Positions 34,899-48,597 of a stretch of DNA of 64,000 bases are shown one piece after another. Each line of letters starts with the position of its first letter. Position 1 is the stretch's first letter. Source of the stretch: Mactromeris polynyma (taxonomy: Eukaryota; Mollusca; Bivalvia; Venerida; Mactridae); the NCBI GenBank assembly GCA_032209605.1, contig JASFXZ010000004.1, forward strand, positions 33,390,401 to 33,454,400, in the 5' to 3' direction. Made by a program: the position numbers and the translations under genes. The notes beneath the pieces were generated by a model. The model made no database searches. It was not told the DNA's origin and saw only the letters and a list, made by a program, of their open reading frames with translations.

Positions 34899-37800
34899 AT
34901 GGACTTCCAGAGAAATGCAGCTCGTGCGATTGCACGAGGAAATGTGAGATGCATTTATGTTAAATTGTAGCCTTATGTGGATGCGTCCCTAGATAATTTC
35001 GTACCAGAGGCAGAGGCTTAAAATGGGATGTTTAGATTTATTATTTATATTGCAGGTTGATGGAACTAGTTTGCAAGCTGATCAGATAACTCTTAAATGT
35101 TGTTGACGATTTCTTTGGTTTCAATTTTGGCATTGTCTAGCTGTTCGTAGTACGGACAGTAGCCTGGCTACATGGTTTGACTAGTTACCTGCCGTGTGTT
35201 CGGTTAAGGCTAACACTCGCACAAGTTAAGAAACTGTGCATGCATTGCAGAAAAGTACGCGCCCTTCGCTAGCTGCCTCGGAGATGCTCGAGCGAGTGGG
35301 TGCACAGTGGGCGCGTACTTTTTGGCAAACAGCGTTCGGTTGCAAAATGCGTGCACAGTTTCTTCACTCGTGCGAGTGTTAGCCTTAACCGAACGCACAG
35401 CAGGTACAGGTAGTCCAAATAATAAGACAATTATGCTTGCTACTTCATAGAATACATGCATGTTTCAATGTTTATATAGAGATTCCGAATTTGTCAGAAA
35501 ACGTAATATATGTAAGACTTAAAGTTATCATATAAATGAATGTAAATCATAAAGGTACAATTGTTTGGAGTCATGTTTGTAGTCTTATTCCGACTAGGTG
35601 TCTGGCAATCAATATGTTGATGCTTACATGGCTGGGTTTGATTTGTTGTATGTACTGTTATGGACAGCCATGTTAGACTTCAGACGCATTCACTCTAGAC
35701 TGTCCCTTATGTACAAAATAAGAAATGATTTGGTTGCAGTCCCCATCCAAGGTTATCGCACCCCTCTAACTAGAGCATCCCATCACTACCATACTCTGTC
35801 GTACAGACTAATTCCTGCAACCAAAGATTACTACAAATACACATTCTTTCCCCGGACTGTTCATCAGTGGAACAGTCTTCCCCTTATGTCCCATGTCTCC
35901 CCACCCTGGTACAGTTAATGTTGCAATTAGCAACATTGAATATACCGTCTTACCATGACTGCATTCCCACCAGTTTTTAAACTGTTAATATCATTAACAT
36001 TTTTTACCATTCTTACTTTATTTTGATGACTATACTTTTACTTCTTTCAACTTTCCTCAGCAGCTTGACGCACAAAATGTCTAAGTCCTCGAAAGAGGTT
36101 TGACAAAACTGATAGATAGATAGATAGATAGTTATATTACCACTAGGAATTGAATCAATGTTTAACTCAATAACAGTATTTAACTAAAAATACAGGCATT
36201 ATTGTTAACTTATGAAGGATACATAGTTCTTGTATTGACAAATTGATGATGTTTACACATGGTTATTTAGAGATATTCTGTTGTGAGATCTGTAGACTTA
36301 TGCTGCAATGCTGATGGGTAAATTAAGTTGAACACACCCTCGCATCTCATAAAATTTTACTTGAATCTGATACTATGTAGAGTATGTGATCATTTGTATG
36401 TTTTGTTACTTTCAGTCTGTCAAATAGAGAGGCTCTATTGAATTGTTCCTTAGCATACAGTCATAGTCAAGTAAATCGGACATTGAGTGATGCACACTCT
36501 TTGGAACATGCGCTGGTCAGAAATCATAAATTATTACAGGTAAGTGTGATAATAAAATAAACCTCAATATTGAGAACATACTTGGTTAGCATGTGCAGTA
36601 GGAGAGGGTAGTGTATGATATGATTACTTACTTTTTCATACAGGTTTCATCTTTTTGGTGGTAATTTCTGAATTTTAACCAGGACATCGATTTTTGTAGT
36701 GTTTTACTGTCGTAACATACTCAGCATTCATTATGAGAAAGTTGAATGGTTAAAAGCACTAGATCAATTTTCTCCCAAAAACAGTCAGATTGTTATTGTT
36801 TGTGCTTTTGGTTGCTAAATAATAATCTAATACCATCACAGACATATAAACTGTGGATTCGAAAGTGGCTGATATTGGTGAAATGATAACAAGAAATAAT
36901 TTACCTACATCCTTAGTGCATGCTGGAAGTTAGTATCGTGAATTTCCGCCATTTTATCTATCAGCGATAGTCGGCAATCTCGTTTAGCTTTACAAATCAT
37001 TATTGAACCAAAGAATGTATACATTCAAACAACAAGGTAAACACACAAAATATAAATATCAACCAAGAAATATATAGCTGTTGTGGATATGACAAGTTAG
37101 GCGGACGGAAATGTCACAACTGCTCGATTCAGAAACAAGATGGCCAGACGTCACAAATTTTTATCGCAGGTGTGATCTCGGAAGAAATCGAAGAAATCTC
37201 GCTGCTTGCGAGAGTTCAGACACAAATATACAGGCATAGTAGGAAGTTTCCAATCCATGGTTTATATGTCTGTGATACTATTAAGAAAATGATAGACATT
37301 TTTGAATGATGTATGCTGAGTGGGGCATATGTTTTTCATATAAATGTGACCGACGACGATACATCATAGGTATTTTCCCCTTATTACTGATTCACCTGGA
37401 GAATATGTTATTTGCTTGCAGAAGAACATGTACATACTAGTTTATATCCAAGGCCCTGTGTTCACAAATATTTAGCTATCAGAGATCCTGCTTATACAGT
37501 GTCTGTTGAACATATACGAGGGATGTCCCATTAAATCGTAGACAATGGCTGTAAAACAACAAAACATTAACAAAAGTTCTTAAAATTTTCAGTGTAGTTA
37601 TTATCAACATCTTCTCAACACGTATACAAAATAATATTGAGCTGTTTGACAAATTGTTGAAATGACATTAAAATGTATAACAGGACATACAGACATGTGG
37701 TGCACATATTAACGTCATAACGTTATTTTGTGATTTTGATGTGTCTGATATATACTCTTTCTCGAAATATTCGCGGCCATATTTTATGCATTTTTATGAC

Positions 37801-40800
37801 AATGCACAAAACTCGCAAACACAGATTTAAACCAGCCCTTATTTAGACTTCTGTTAAACACATGCATTGCATAATTGATCTCATTGCGATTTTCAAACTT
37901 TCGCCCTCGCAGATGAGACTTCAGAGCTGCAACGTAAGCAAATTCCATGATTCGAGGTCGGGGGAGTATTGGGAATTGTCCACTCTGATATCCTAGCTTG
38001 TCAAAATCTCTCATGCCACTTGGATACGAGTGCTTGCTACACATCACTGTGCTGCTCAACAGATTGCATCATCTTCAGAGTGTATCTGGGGGGTCATTCT
38101 GCACTCAATCAAATGACTGCGTGGTGCGCCGCTCCTTTCCCAGACGTCGGCATTTTTCAAATTTCACTATACATCAATTTGCGTAAAAATAGCGCCATGC
38201 GGAAACAACAGACATTACATTTATGAGATTTTAAAGTATGACGTCAAAATGATCAAATAATACATGTGTAACGTAATTTGGTGGAATAATGAAGTTTGGC
38301 ACAGACAGTACAACGTATTTGAAGCTATAGCTATTTCGGTTATCTTATCAAAAGATGTGCGCTGCTCCCGTGTATGTGAGCTTCTATATTGCTACACAAA
38401 ATACACAAGTTTGTTTTATTTTCAAAACAAATGCAATAAAACTGATCAAAAAGGATTAAATAACTTGTATGTTTGTAAAATTATTACATTGGAACGTCAA
38501 ATAATTATGTTATAGACATAGTCTACGATTTAATGGGACAACCCTCGTATATGTGTGATATATATGAACATTAGGCAAATTTCTGAGAACGTAGCATTCA
38601 GATATCATATTTGTTTAGAAAAATATGGTAATTAATAAGTTAAGACAGATTCTTGAAAATTTATCCCAATTTCTTCGAGATCAGTTTCGGTCTAATGTAT
38701 AATTTGCAAATTTCTCAACAAAAAGGTAAAGCTTTGAAATATTTGATAAAGTAAGTTAGAAGATATTTAGGTAATTATTGTGTTCTTTCATGAGAAGTAC
38801 CATACAAAAGTAATCAATTGCTTTAAGAAAATGGAAAATATTTTCTAGGATCAAATTGATCCAGATCAGTTGATCCTTTGTAAACATAAGGCACAGGAGG
38901 ACTGCTTTGGTCAATTGACTGACTTATTTAACTGAAATATGATTGAGAAATAGTATGAAACTCTAAATCATTCAATTAGTCAATGATGTCAATGAGTTGG
39001 TGTAGTTTGTTACATTTGTATGTTTCTATTTATATATTATTGCTTTTATTTCATGTTTTAGGACATCAGATATGCAAAAGAAGATTCACAAATGTCATTG
39101 AACATGTCTCCAACTCCAAGATTTATGACATTGCAGGTATGTTTTGGGAATGTTTATTTCATGAATATACAAATCTCGTACAATAGACTCTCGTTATGGT
39201 GAACTCACTTAAGACGAATTTTCCGTTACCTCAACATTTTTCAAAAGTCCCGGTTTTATCGTTTGTCTATATGAAATTCTGTCGATTAAGACAAACTTTC
39301 GTCTCAAAGTTTTCTATAATGGCAAAGAAGTCCCGTTTAACAAGTTCGCATGTTAAATCTATTAACACAAAGTCGGATCATATCCTGCTGGTGACAGATG
39401 TTTTCACATCACAGAGATGAAACCAACAATTTACCTGTATTTTCACGCATTTAAAATCAACTTATTATGCAGGGTTTTGCATGTTTGCATTAATAGTCTA
39501 ACGTTTTGCAAGCTTGTCAAAATTGTTTATAACTGATAAAACCACTGTAAAACATACCAAAATGAGTGATTTATTAAAGCTTATACTTTAATTAAAACAT
39601 GTCATCTTTAGGCCAATAATAAAATATTGTTCGTTTCCCCTCCCATGACCGACCATTGAAAATTACCCTTACCATAAATAATTTATTGAGGTTCGCAATT
39701 TTTTTTATTGTTTTCGCTAAAATTGCCGGGTTATAATATTCCCGCAGTACAATAGCGATTGGGTACGAAAAACTGGAATCACTGGTACCAGTCAGTTGAG
39801 TAGCCACATCATCTATAAATCTATGAAGCAGGGATAAATCAATTTTAGCTACGAGTATCATATTTTTACTTACCCTAATGAAGATAAGTCTATTAAGATG
39901 TTAAATCTATACAGAACACATTTTGAGCTTGGTGGGCTAGGGTCGCAGAGAGGGGAAACAAACATATTTTTAATGTCGGCCTTAACAATTGTTTTATGTC
40001 TCAGATGATAACACCATATCATGTTTGAATTAAAAGAGGCAACTTATAAACTCACATATATATTACTTAGCACATCTTTCTTAATGAGTAGAATATCGAA
40101 AACAATTTAAGCAATTTTCACAAACTTATCTTTCTTACAAAAACATCGCCAGTACGGTCTCCCGATGTTTATGTCCAAAAAATTCAACATAACTAGAGTC
40201 GACTGTATTATAATCATTGATGTTCCCTTAATGTATATCAATAGGATACTAGATTTTTACTTAGATTCTCTGAGTAATAAATCTAGGAATAAAGTGAAGG
40301 ATTACAACTGTATGGGTCTTAATCTACTATATTGATAAATCATAAATACAAAAATGTGAATCTATCCAAAATGCAAATCTGGAGATTGCTTCCCAAAAGG
40401 CAGGAGATTGAGACACAAAGCCGGAGTTTTTTGTGGCTGACATTAAGTCAATATGTCTATACCATGTCAAAATAAAGCTGTTAATAATCAGAGGGTCATC
40501 CCTATAAAAAAGAGGCCAATTAACAATTTATTGCCAATTGTCATGTGTGAATACATTAGAAATGTGATTCAATTGTAAGTATAAATTTAGTAATACAGCT
40601 TTTTCCTTTTGATGACTGTAATGGTTGAGTGGAATCTATTCAGCTGGCTTATGTATGGTCAGTGGTTCTATCCAGGTGTCCAGTTTGGGTCATCCTCCTC
40701 CCTTATTGCTAAAGTAGATACTGCATGACTCTGACTGTTGACATGGTTTAAAGTATAAATACAAAAAGTAAATGAGCTATGTGTCTGCCAATGTTGAATT

Positions 40801-41198
40801 GATCAACCCTAAATTTGTGTGTTATTTAGTTCTCAGCTTGTTGATCACTGATATTAAAATAATGATCAACCTCGTTCGTAATTGTGTATCCATTGAATAA
40901 GATCAAACAATCATGCGTTCTGTTTTAGAAAAACTACTGGTCAATGGTAAAAAGCCAGGTACCAATGTGGGAGCAAGATGTTGGCATCACTAGGCCTAAT
41001 ACTGCTAGATCCACGCCTAGAGACCCTGGTCCCAGGTCAAAGACTCCACGAACCCCTAGAACTCCTCAAACACCTAATGAGGAGAACATTACTTCACAGA
41101 TTATTGGCACAAAGTCTCCAACTGGAATTCAACCTAAGAAATTACAGACAAAGAAACAACATGACGCAAGATTAAAAGCATCTTTACAGAATATATAA
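34899..41198 (+). CDS. Unrecognised five-exon gene, 183-residue product with Pro/Thr/Arg-rich tail
   Basis: Five candidate exons join in phase to 552 nt: 34899-34943, 35598-35635, 36416-36539, 39062-39136 and 40929-41198, all with GT and AG at the right places. The product begins MDFQRNAARAIARGN. Its middle, LSNREALLNCSLAYSHSQVN...HALVRNHKLLQ, could form a helix. The last exon reads KNYWSMVKSQVPMWEQDVGI and then a basic, Pro/Thr/Arg-rich tail (RSKTPRTPRTPQTPNEEN) ending KASLQNI. There is no signal peptide or membrane helix, and no family is recognised. Exons 3-5 are better supported than exons 1-2, which are short. Introns contain a LINE tail, a mariner element and a pogo-type element, as expected of intron DNA. 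Confidence 0.5.
35175..35425. repeat. 250-bp fold-back palindrome
   Basis: The two halves are inverted copies: TTCGGTTAAGGCTAACACTC on the left and GAGTGTTAGCCTTAACCGAA on the right match base for base, and matching continues outward (CCTGCCGTGTG / GCACAGCAGG) and inward (AGAAACTGTGCATGCAT / ATGCGTGCACAGTTTCT, AAAAGTACGCGCCC / GGGCGCGTACTTTT). The middle, about 35270-35305, is a spacer. It lies in the first intron of the unrecognised five-exon gene. Confidence 0.85.
35660..36131 (+). mobile_element. CR1/L2-type LINE 3' fragment with GATA-repeat tail
   Basis: Plus-strand frame to 35918 reads FRRIHSRLSLMYKIRNDLVAVP...YRLIPATKDYYKYTFFPRTVHQWNSLPL, the C-terminal end of a LINE polyprotein found in many invertebrate genomes. 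A 3' untranslated part follows, ending in a short (GATA)n tail at 36110-36131. The 5' body with endonuclease and reverse transcriptase is absent. Confidence 0.8.
37517..38547 (-). mobile_element. Degenerate mariner-family transposon
   Basis: The ends are inverted copies next to TA: CGAGGGATGTCCCATTAAAT on the left and ATTTAATGGGACAACCCTCG on the right. On the minus strand, 38059-37784 contains a fragment like the C-terminus of mariner transposases (KSHLRGRKFENRNEINYAM... VHCHKNA), with an earlier Pro-rich piece out of frame, so the transposase is broken. The 1.03-kb length is near that of a full mariner element. It lies in intron 3 of the unrecognised five-exon gene. Confidence 0.85.
39181..40205. 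mobile_element. 1.03-kb pogo-type TIR element
   Basis: Flanked by TA on both sides. The left end CAATAGACTCTCGTTATGGT and the right end AACATAACTAGAGTCGACTG are inverted copies with few mismatches, a terminus style common in pogo-like elements. No transposase domain is readable inside. It lies in intron 4 of the unrecognised five-exon gene. Confidence 0.7.
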
Positions 41199-44100
41199 AT
41201 TCAATGTTTATGTACCTAGTATGAGAATCAATTTTAAGGAATATACAAACATAATTATTATTCTAGACTTTATACATGTAACATAGTAATAGTAATTGAT
41301 AGTTCTTACATTTTTTAGATACTATAATTTTGAATGTTTGTTCATATTTTTTAACACCATTCGTGTTGTTCCAATTTTTGATGTTGTTCATATTTCAGAA
41401 GCAGTATTTATAAGTTCACTTGTTGTCAATCAACCGTCTATAGAAACGATAATTTGTGCAAGATTTTTGTACTTGAAAATTACCTGATTATCTATGCAAG
41501 TATATTAATGATAAGGAGTTTAAGAATATACTTTTCCTAAATATGTATTTGAAGACATCTTAAAGACATTGAAACCTCAATAATAGGGCCACCCTTTGTT
41601 CTGGAAAAAGTTGGTATTTTCTTTGAAGTGGTCTTATTATGGAGCTAAAAGATTGGGGAAAATTGAGAACTAGTTCATGAAAACGTGGTATTATGAATGG
41701 AACGGTCTCAATGTTGAGATGGTCTTTAATGGAGGTTTTACTGTATTGCACTAAAAGGTGCAGAATATTCCAAATTCATATGATGATATGGAATTGAATA
41801 CAAACTTGAATAATAGGGATGCAAAACTGAATACTTGATTTCATTTCAAAACAAATTCCCATTCTTTATAGATTCTTCTTTGAACAAAATTGAATTATTT
41901 TCTTATTGTGCAAAAGAACCTACTCGTAGATATGTTTGATTGAATGCGTGAAGATGTTGGGGACTTCCAGTCTTTTTCACCTTAGATTATTCAACCTATT
42001 TTGATAATCAGTATTATTATTTGAGCAATTTTTCATGAGTGATATTAGATGCAATGGTGCTGAAAAACTGCCTTATTTGTGCTATATCAATTGATAGCAA
42101 GGTATGACTCCTCATATATTCACCATTAAGTGACTCATAGCACAGATGTATTTTTAATATTGAAGTGTTGATATTCTCTGTGTTTCAGATTTTTATAAAA
42201 ATAAGACACTTCAGTATGACTGCAACAGATCAGTTTAGATTTTATTATTGATTATATAACTGGCTTCAGTCAGAATTTTGTGAAGTCATAGAAAGTATTA
42301 GAAATAATTAACACAATAATAGATGATTATCTATTATATCATTGTTTACATTGTCATAACATAATTTCCATACTTCATTTATATGTATTTAGTACATTAC
42401 AGTATATATATTGTTGTTATTCAATTGTGTATTTTTGTGAAATGTAATGAAGATTGGCAGATTTGATAATGAATTTATTTGAATTGAAATGACAATGAAT
42501 TAGAAATTTTATTTTCATTCAAAAGGTGGTATTGTATTTGTAAACTTAAGGATTCAAAAAGGATTAGGTCTACATGTATATACTATATCATATATATCAC
42601 CAGTGTTATGTCAACATTGTTTCTGTTTGCAGTATCATCTTGTGCTATGAGCAGTCACTTTATTGACATGTATTGAAAACCTTTTCAGATTTTTTGAGCC
42701 AGAGATAAACAATTTGGTGCATTATTCTAAAAGTTTTCTATCAGCTTTTTAAACACTACACTAGTATGTGTGTCTCGTCTATGTATGAACATATAGTGTA
42801 ATTTATCTTCTGTTTCAATATTCATTACATGTTAGAGATTAGTTTGCCACTACTAGTGGTACTTGTATATAACTTTGACTTAGAATCAATCAAATTCACA
42901 AAATGTGCAATGTCTGTAGAATGCTGTTTTAGATTGGTCTCCAGTGTAATATTTATAACTTCAGACCTTAAAAAGTTTGTCTTCCACAAGAAACTTCAAT
43001 TCTCAGTTACTATCATTTACCTTTGTATTTTGTGAAAAGAGATTTCTTGAGATACACCTTATTCCATTTATTTATAATGTGTTCAAAAGTCAACATTGTA
43101 TGGTTGTTCCATGTTTTTATTTTAAGATTAAAATGCTAGCTTGTGGGTTTTTTGACCTATAGTATCATGTGTGTGCTATTTTAAAAAAAATCTGTATTAA
43201 GAGACTTAAGCCTTTCCTGGTTATGATTCAAGTTTGCAGGAAACTTAATTAAGACCTTCAAAAAAAAAAAGACTAAGTTGTATTTTTTTCTAAATGAAGA
43301 AGAATCTGTTTTTAATGAACAAAATTGCCAATATGTCTGCAAATTATTTTGACGTTTTTGTTGAATATCTGTCTGGATCTATGACCTTGTACTATAACTG
43401 AAAGCTAATTTGGTCTCTGTTTTTAAGTGTATTTTTATTGTATTTGTGTTCATATTCTATTTGTTAACGTTTCTTACGTAATGTATTGCAAACAGCACTT
43501 CTAATGTGAAAGCAATAGTGTAAATTACAGAAATGGTGTGTCTATTGTATAAAGCTTGACTTTTTGAATTGCAAACAAATCCAAAACTTCCTGAAACTAC
43601 TTTGAAGTATCATCACATAGTTCTAATGTTGTATTGATGATCCTAACGTTAATTGCTCAAGGTTTTATCATTTAAAATGTTGTTTTCCAACTTCTTGATC
43701 AATTCATTTTGTTTCATCAAATCGTAATTTACATTTTCAGGTTTTCAGACAAAACATGCAAAATGCGTTATTGCAAGCCTTAACATCTTTCATATGTTTG
43801 ATTCATTTTAAATTGCCTCGATAATTACAAAACCAGATGAGTCAGCAGTTGGCAAATATTTTGGTTTAACAATTTTTGATAGTAGAGATTAAGATCACTA
43901 AGTCAGACTACTATATCTCTTTCTGAGATTGTTTTGTCTTTGTTTACAACTCCTATTCCCCACCTCCCACACTTTGCAATTTCTCTGTCTTGTAGACAGC
44001 AGCATGACTCATCATATTCTCATATTGGTTGTTAGGTTTCAGTCTTGTTTAGGCATAAAAGAGAAGGAACAAGTAGCTACAGGGAACGCCACATACATGA

Positions 44101-45050
44101 GACAGTGCCTCCCAACACAAGCCTCCGGGAAAACAAGTATATGACATCTATTCCCCCTGTCCCCTTATGATAAGATCTCCCTGACTTGATATCCCATTCA
44201 TGCACTCCTCATGTTTGTCAAGGTGCTCAAATGAATGAGATTTTTTATGATATTTCTACAGTTGCTATTGGTTTTCGCCTCCCACTGATTAGCTTAAGAG
44301 TTTGAATGGACTTAAAATATTCGGACAAGAGAATTATTTGTTTGTGGTTATATAATGTTGTTGTTGTGTTCATTGTCTTCTGTGGCACTGTAATACTATA
44401 CTTATTTGTCTAAACGGACAATGCTGTATTATAATTATTATTGCTCTGTTATGGTTTTTTATTTTGTATTGAATGTTTAGCTTTTTTGTTGAAGTCGTTT
44501 TATTGCATGTAATATTATACTTGGTATTATTATTGTGATAACATAGGAAATACAGACATAATACAATATCTGTAGATTGTTTGCCTTGTATGGAGAAACA
44601 TGTTTTGACTTTTTTGGTCGCAAAATATATTATGTTCAATACTGCAAGTCTGACTAAATATTTTGTTTGAGTAAGAAGGAAGACAAATACATAACAATAA
44701 TGTGAAATTGTGTCAGTCATTGTCCACATTACCATAGCTGTAGAACCAGGGGAGGGGACAAGTTGTGCCTGCTCCCCCTCACACTTTCATATTGTTGTTA
44801 ATGACTTAAATGACCTTTAATGACTATAGGTATTTCCCTGTGGGTATCACAGCTGGTTTGGCAATATGAAATTTTATGATTGATAAATACATATTTATAC
44901 TTGTTTAGAGCATGCAATAGTACACAATCAATAGTCTCAGTTTTAGCTCACCAATGTTTCATACAAATTGCTCTTACTATGTATATTGTTTTACATTGCA
45001 GAGGCGTAGCTTAGCTTAAAATGATGTGTAAGCCTAGTTTTCGATAAAAT
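41199..45050. other. Downstream of the five-exon gene; AT-rich, no gene supported
   Basis: Probably holds the 3' untranslated region of the preceding gene near its left end. It contains one CAGTAAAACCTC-type MITE and a short copy of an interspersed repeat at about 44040-44150 (GGGAACGCCACATACATGAG), also seen near 11281, 16620, 55300 and 59480. Nothing else is recognisable. Confidence 0.4.
41565..41743. mobile_element. CAGTAAAACCTC-type MITE, copy 3 (diverged left end)
   Basis: Left end CATTGAAACCTCAATAATAG is a diverged version of the family terminus; the right end GGAGGTTTTACTG followed by TA is intact. The interior has the family's alternating GGTCTTATTAT and AATGTTGAGATGGTCTT pattern. 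Confidence 0.65.
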
Positions 45051-45185
45051 GTGTAGACGCGTCCTACGCGGCATATTAGAATCTATGCCCCTGCATTGTA
45101 TGTCCTTATTCATAGGCCTATGTAGTGTTGCATCAAATATTTAGTCAATGTTATGTTAGTAACTTTTGATAATTATGACTGAGCA

Positions 45186-46705
45186 CATCTCACTCATGTA
45201 TGTATATACATCTCACTCATGTATGTATACACATCTCACTCATGTATGTATATACATCTCACTCATGTATGTATATACATCTCACTCATGTATGTATACA
45301 CATCTCACTCATGTATGTATATACATCTAACTCATGTATGTATACACATCTCACGCATGTATGTATATACATCTCACTCATGTATGTATACACATCTCAC
45401 TCATGTATGTATACACATCTCACTCATGTATGTATATACATCTTACTCATGTATGTATACACATCTCACTCATGTATGTATACACATCTCACTCATGTAT
45501 GTATACACATCTCACGCATGTATGTATACACATCTCACTCATGTATGTATACACATCTCACTCATGTATGTATACACATCTCACGCATGTATGTATACAC
45601 ATCTCACTCATGTATGTATACACATCTCCCTCATGTATGTATACACATCTCACGCATGTATGTATACTCATCTCACTCATGTATGTATACACATCTCACT
45701 CATGTATGTATACTCATCTCACTCATGTATGTATACACATCTCACTCATGTATGTATACACATATCACTCATGTATGTATACACATCTCACTCATGTATG
45801 TATACTCATCTCACTCATGTATGTATACACATCTCACTCATGTATGTATATACACATCTCACTCATGTATGTATACACATCTCACTCATGTATGTATACT
45901 CATCTCACTCATGTATGTATACACATCTCACTCATGTATGTATACACATCTCACTCATGTATGTATACACATCTCACGCATGTATGTATACACATCTCAC
46001 TCATGTATGTATACACATCTCCCTCATGTATGTATACACATCTCACGCATGTATGTATACTCATCTCACTCATGTATGTATACACATCTCACTCATGTAT
46101 GTATACTCATCTCACTCATGTATGTATACACATCTCACTCATGTATGTATACACATCTCACTCATGTATGTATACACATCTCACTCATGTATGTATACTC
46201 ATCTCACTCATGTATGTATACACATCTCACTCATGTATGTATACTCATCTCACTCATGTATGTATACACATCTCACTCATGTATGTATACACATCTCACT
46301 CATGTATGTATACTCATCTCACTCATGTATGTATACACATCTCACTCATGTATGTATACACATCTCACTCATGTATGTATACACATCTCACTCATGTATG
46401 TATACACATCTCACTCATGTATGTATACACATCTCACTCATGTATGTATACTCATCTCACTCATGTATGTATACACATCTCACTCATGTATGTATACACA
46501 TCTCACTCATGTATGTATACACATCTCACTCATGTATGTATACACATCTCACTCATGTATGTATACTCATCTCACTCATGTATGTATACACATCTCACTC
46601 ATGTATGTATACACATCTCACTCATGTATGTATACACATCTCACTCATGTATGTATACTCATCACACTCATGTATGTATACACATCGCACTCATGTATGA
46701 ATACT
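45186..46705. repeat. 23-bp minisatellite, about 66 copies
   Basis: The unit is ATGTATGTATACACATCTCACTC with a few recurring variants (TATACTCATC, TATATACATC, CACGCATG). Because 23 is not a multiple of three and the unit lacks stop codons in any forward frame, all three plus-strand frames stay open for about 500 codons with a 23-residue period; these are not genes. Variant units recur in the same order at about 45550-45850 and 45950-46250, showing expansion by blocks of several units. One slip unit near 45846 has two extra bases. Confidence 0.97.
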
Positions 46706-48063
46706 GTTTAAATGCATTCTTTTGCACTTACAAAACTTTGTACCTGTCAATTGAATTTTTTTTGGATGAACATTTAAAGATTGTTTACTTTTGTGACAGA
46801 TTACTTAAATATTTTTTAATCAATATACATGTGTTTATGGTTCTGATTTGATTATAGGTAAAATACCTATCTTTCGAGTATTCTATGATTGAGACCAATC
46901 TTATAGGTGAAGCTTTGTGAGTTGTATTTTCTTCATACTGGTATTACCAATGACTATGTATACTATCTTTACACAAACTGTACTTTGTCCTGATGTTAAG
47001 CGCTCGTGTTTCACACACACTCCTGTTCTGTATTTCATAGCAAATACGTGTGTATGTTGTAACGTTGTGGGCTAAGAAATGATAAAAAATGCTCTTTTTT
47101 TTATATGCAGTGAATGAATTAAAACATGCTGTAAACTATTACATTACTAGAATAATGCACATAGTTAGCTTCTTAAATGTCATTCATGTGGTATACCTAC
47201 CATCTACACAACCGTGTTCAGTATTGGCATTGATGGCATAATGTACTGTCATTATCATCATACATGTTTCTTATTGAGAAACTTTCATCATTACTTTAAA
47301 CTGTAACTGTATGATTTAATGTTTATTTGTTTTACACTGACTATGTGTTCTTTGAACTTACTTATTTCCTTCTGTGATCTATTTTGTATGTGCAATTTCT
47401 TCTGTTTTTCTACACCTCTTTCTACACATATATATAAGTATCTGTTGTATTAAATATGAAAAATATAATTATACATTTTCTTTGCTTGTTCTTATTTGTT
47501 TCTTGCAACATTTAAAACCGAATTACTGTGTATATTTTAAACATGTTTATTAGGTTGACTTATATGAAAAAGGTTATAGTGTACTATTCTAAAAACATCG
47601 AAAGCTTTTATTCTTAGCCTTTCGTTGCCTTCGCAAAAGTTTTATGGCATAAATCTCCCTTACACAAAATCTACTTTACAGCCTCTCGTTTAACCATGAA
47701 ATGTAACATGGGTATCGATCTTGGTAATGGGCAGCCTTTACTTGCTTTAAAGTCATACATATAAACAAACATAAACAGCAATAATAACCCCACAGCAATT
47801 TACAGCCTTGGAACTGTCAGTTAAAGTTTTATATCATGTATTTTAAATAAATGTATCCCCTTATGTATATGGTCCTTCTCCTTTCCATTTCTTGCTCTCC
47901 ATATAGCTTCTTTGTATATTTTTACATGTTTCATCTAAATTGGACTTCCATTACTCGTTACTTTTGTTTTGGCACAACACAGTCCTTCCTACAGTTTTTT
48001 CTTTCAAAATCACAAATATCAATATATCACAATGACTATATCAATGTCTCCGAAATAGTTAAG

Positions 48064-48392
<329 letters not shown>

Positions 48393-48597
48393 TCTTTTAT
48401 TTCCTCCAAATACGGAGAGCAGATACAACACAGGTAAATGTTACTTGTAAAATGTTGAGTGTCTGTGCGAAAAGTTAACTCCAGTTTTTCTGGGTTTTCT
48501 TATGCTTATTGACGGTTGCTTTAGTAACATAAATGCTCGAGCATGACACTATTTCAATATCAACAACACATGTTCTATAGTTATTTCGCTTCCATGG

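Noticed and set aside
39592..39861. 89-codon minus-strand frame
   Set aside because: It lies inside the TA-flanked TIR element and matches no transposase pattern I can see.
45200..46851. Three overlapping open frames of about 500 codons with MYVYTSHSC-type repeats
   Set aside because: All three frames are translations of the 23-bp minisatellite; the period is not a multiple of three and the frames share no start context or splice structure.
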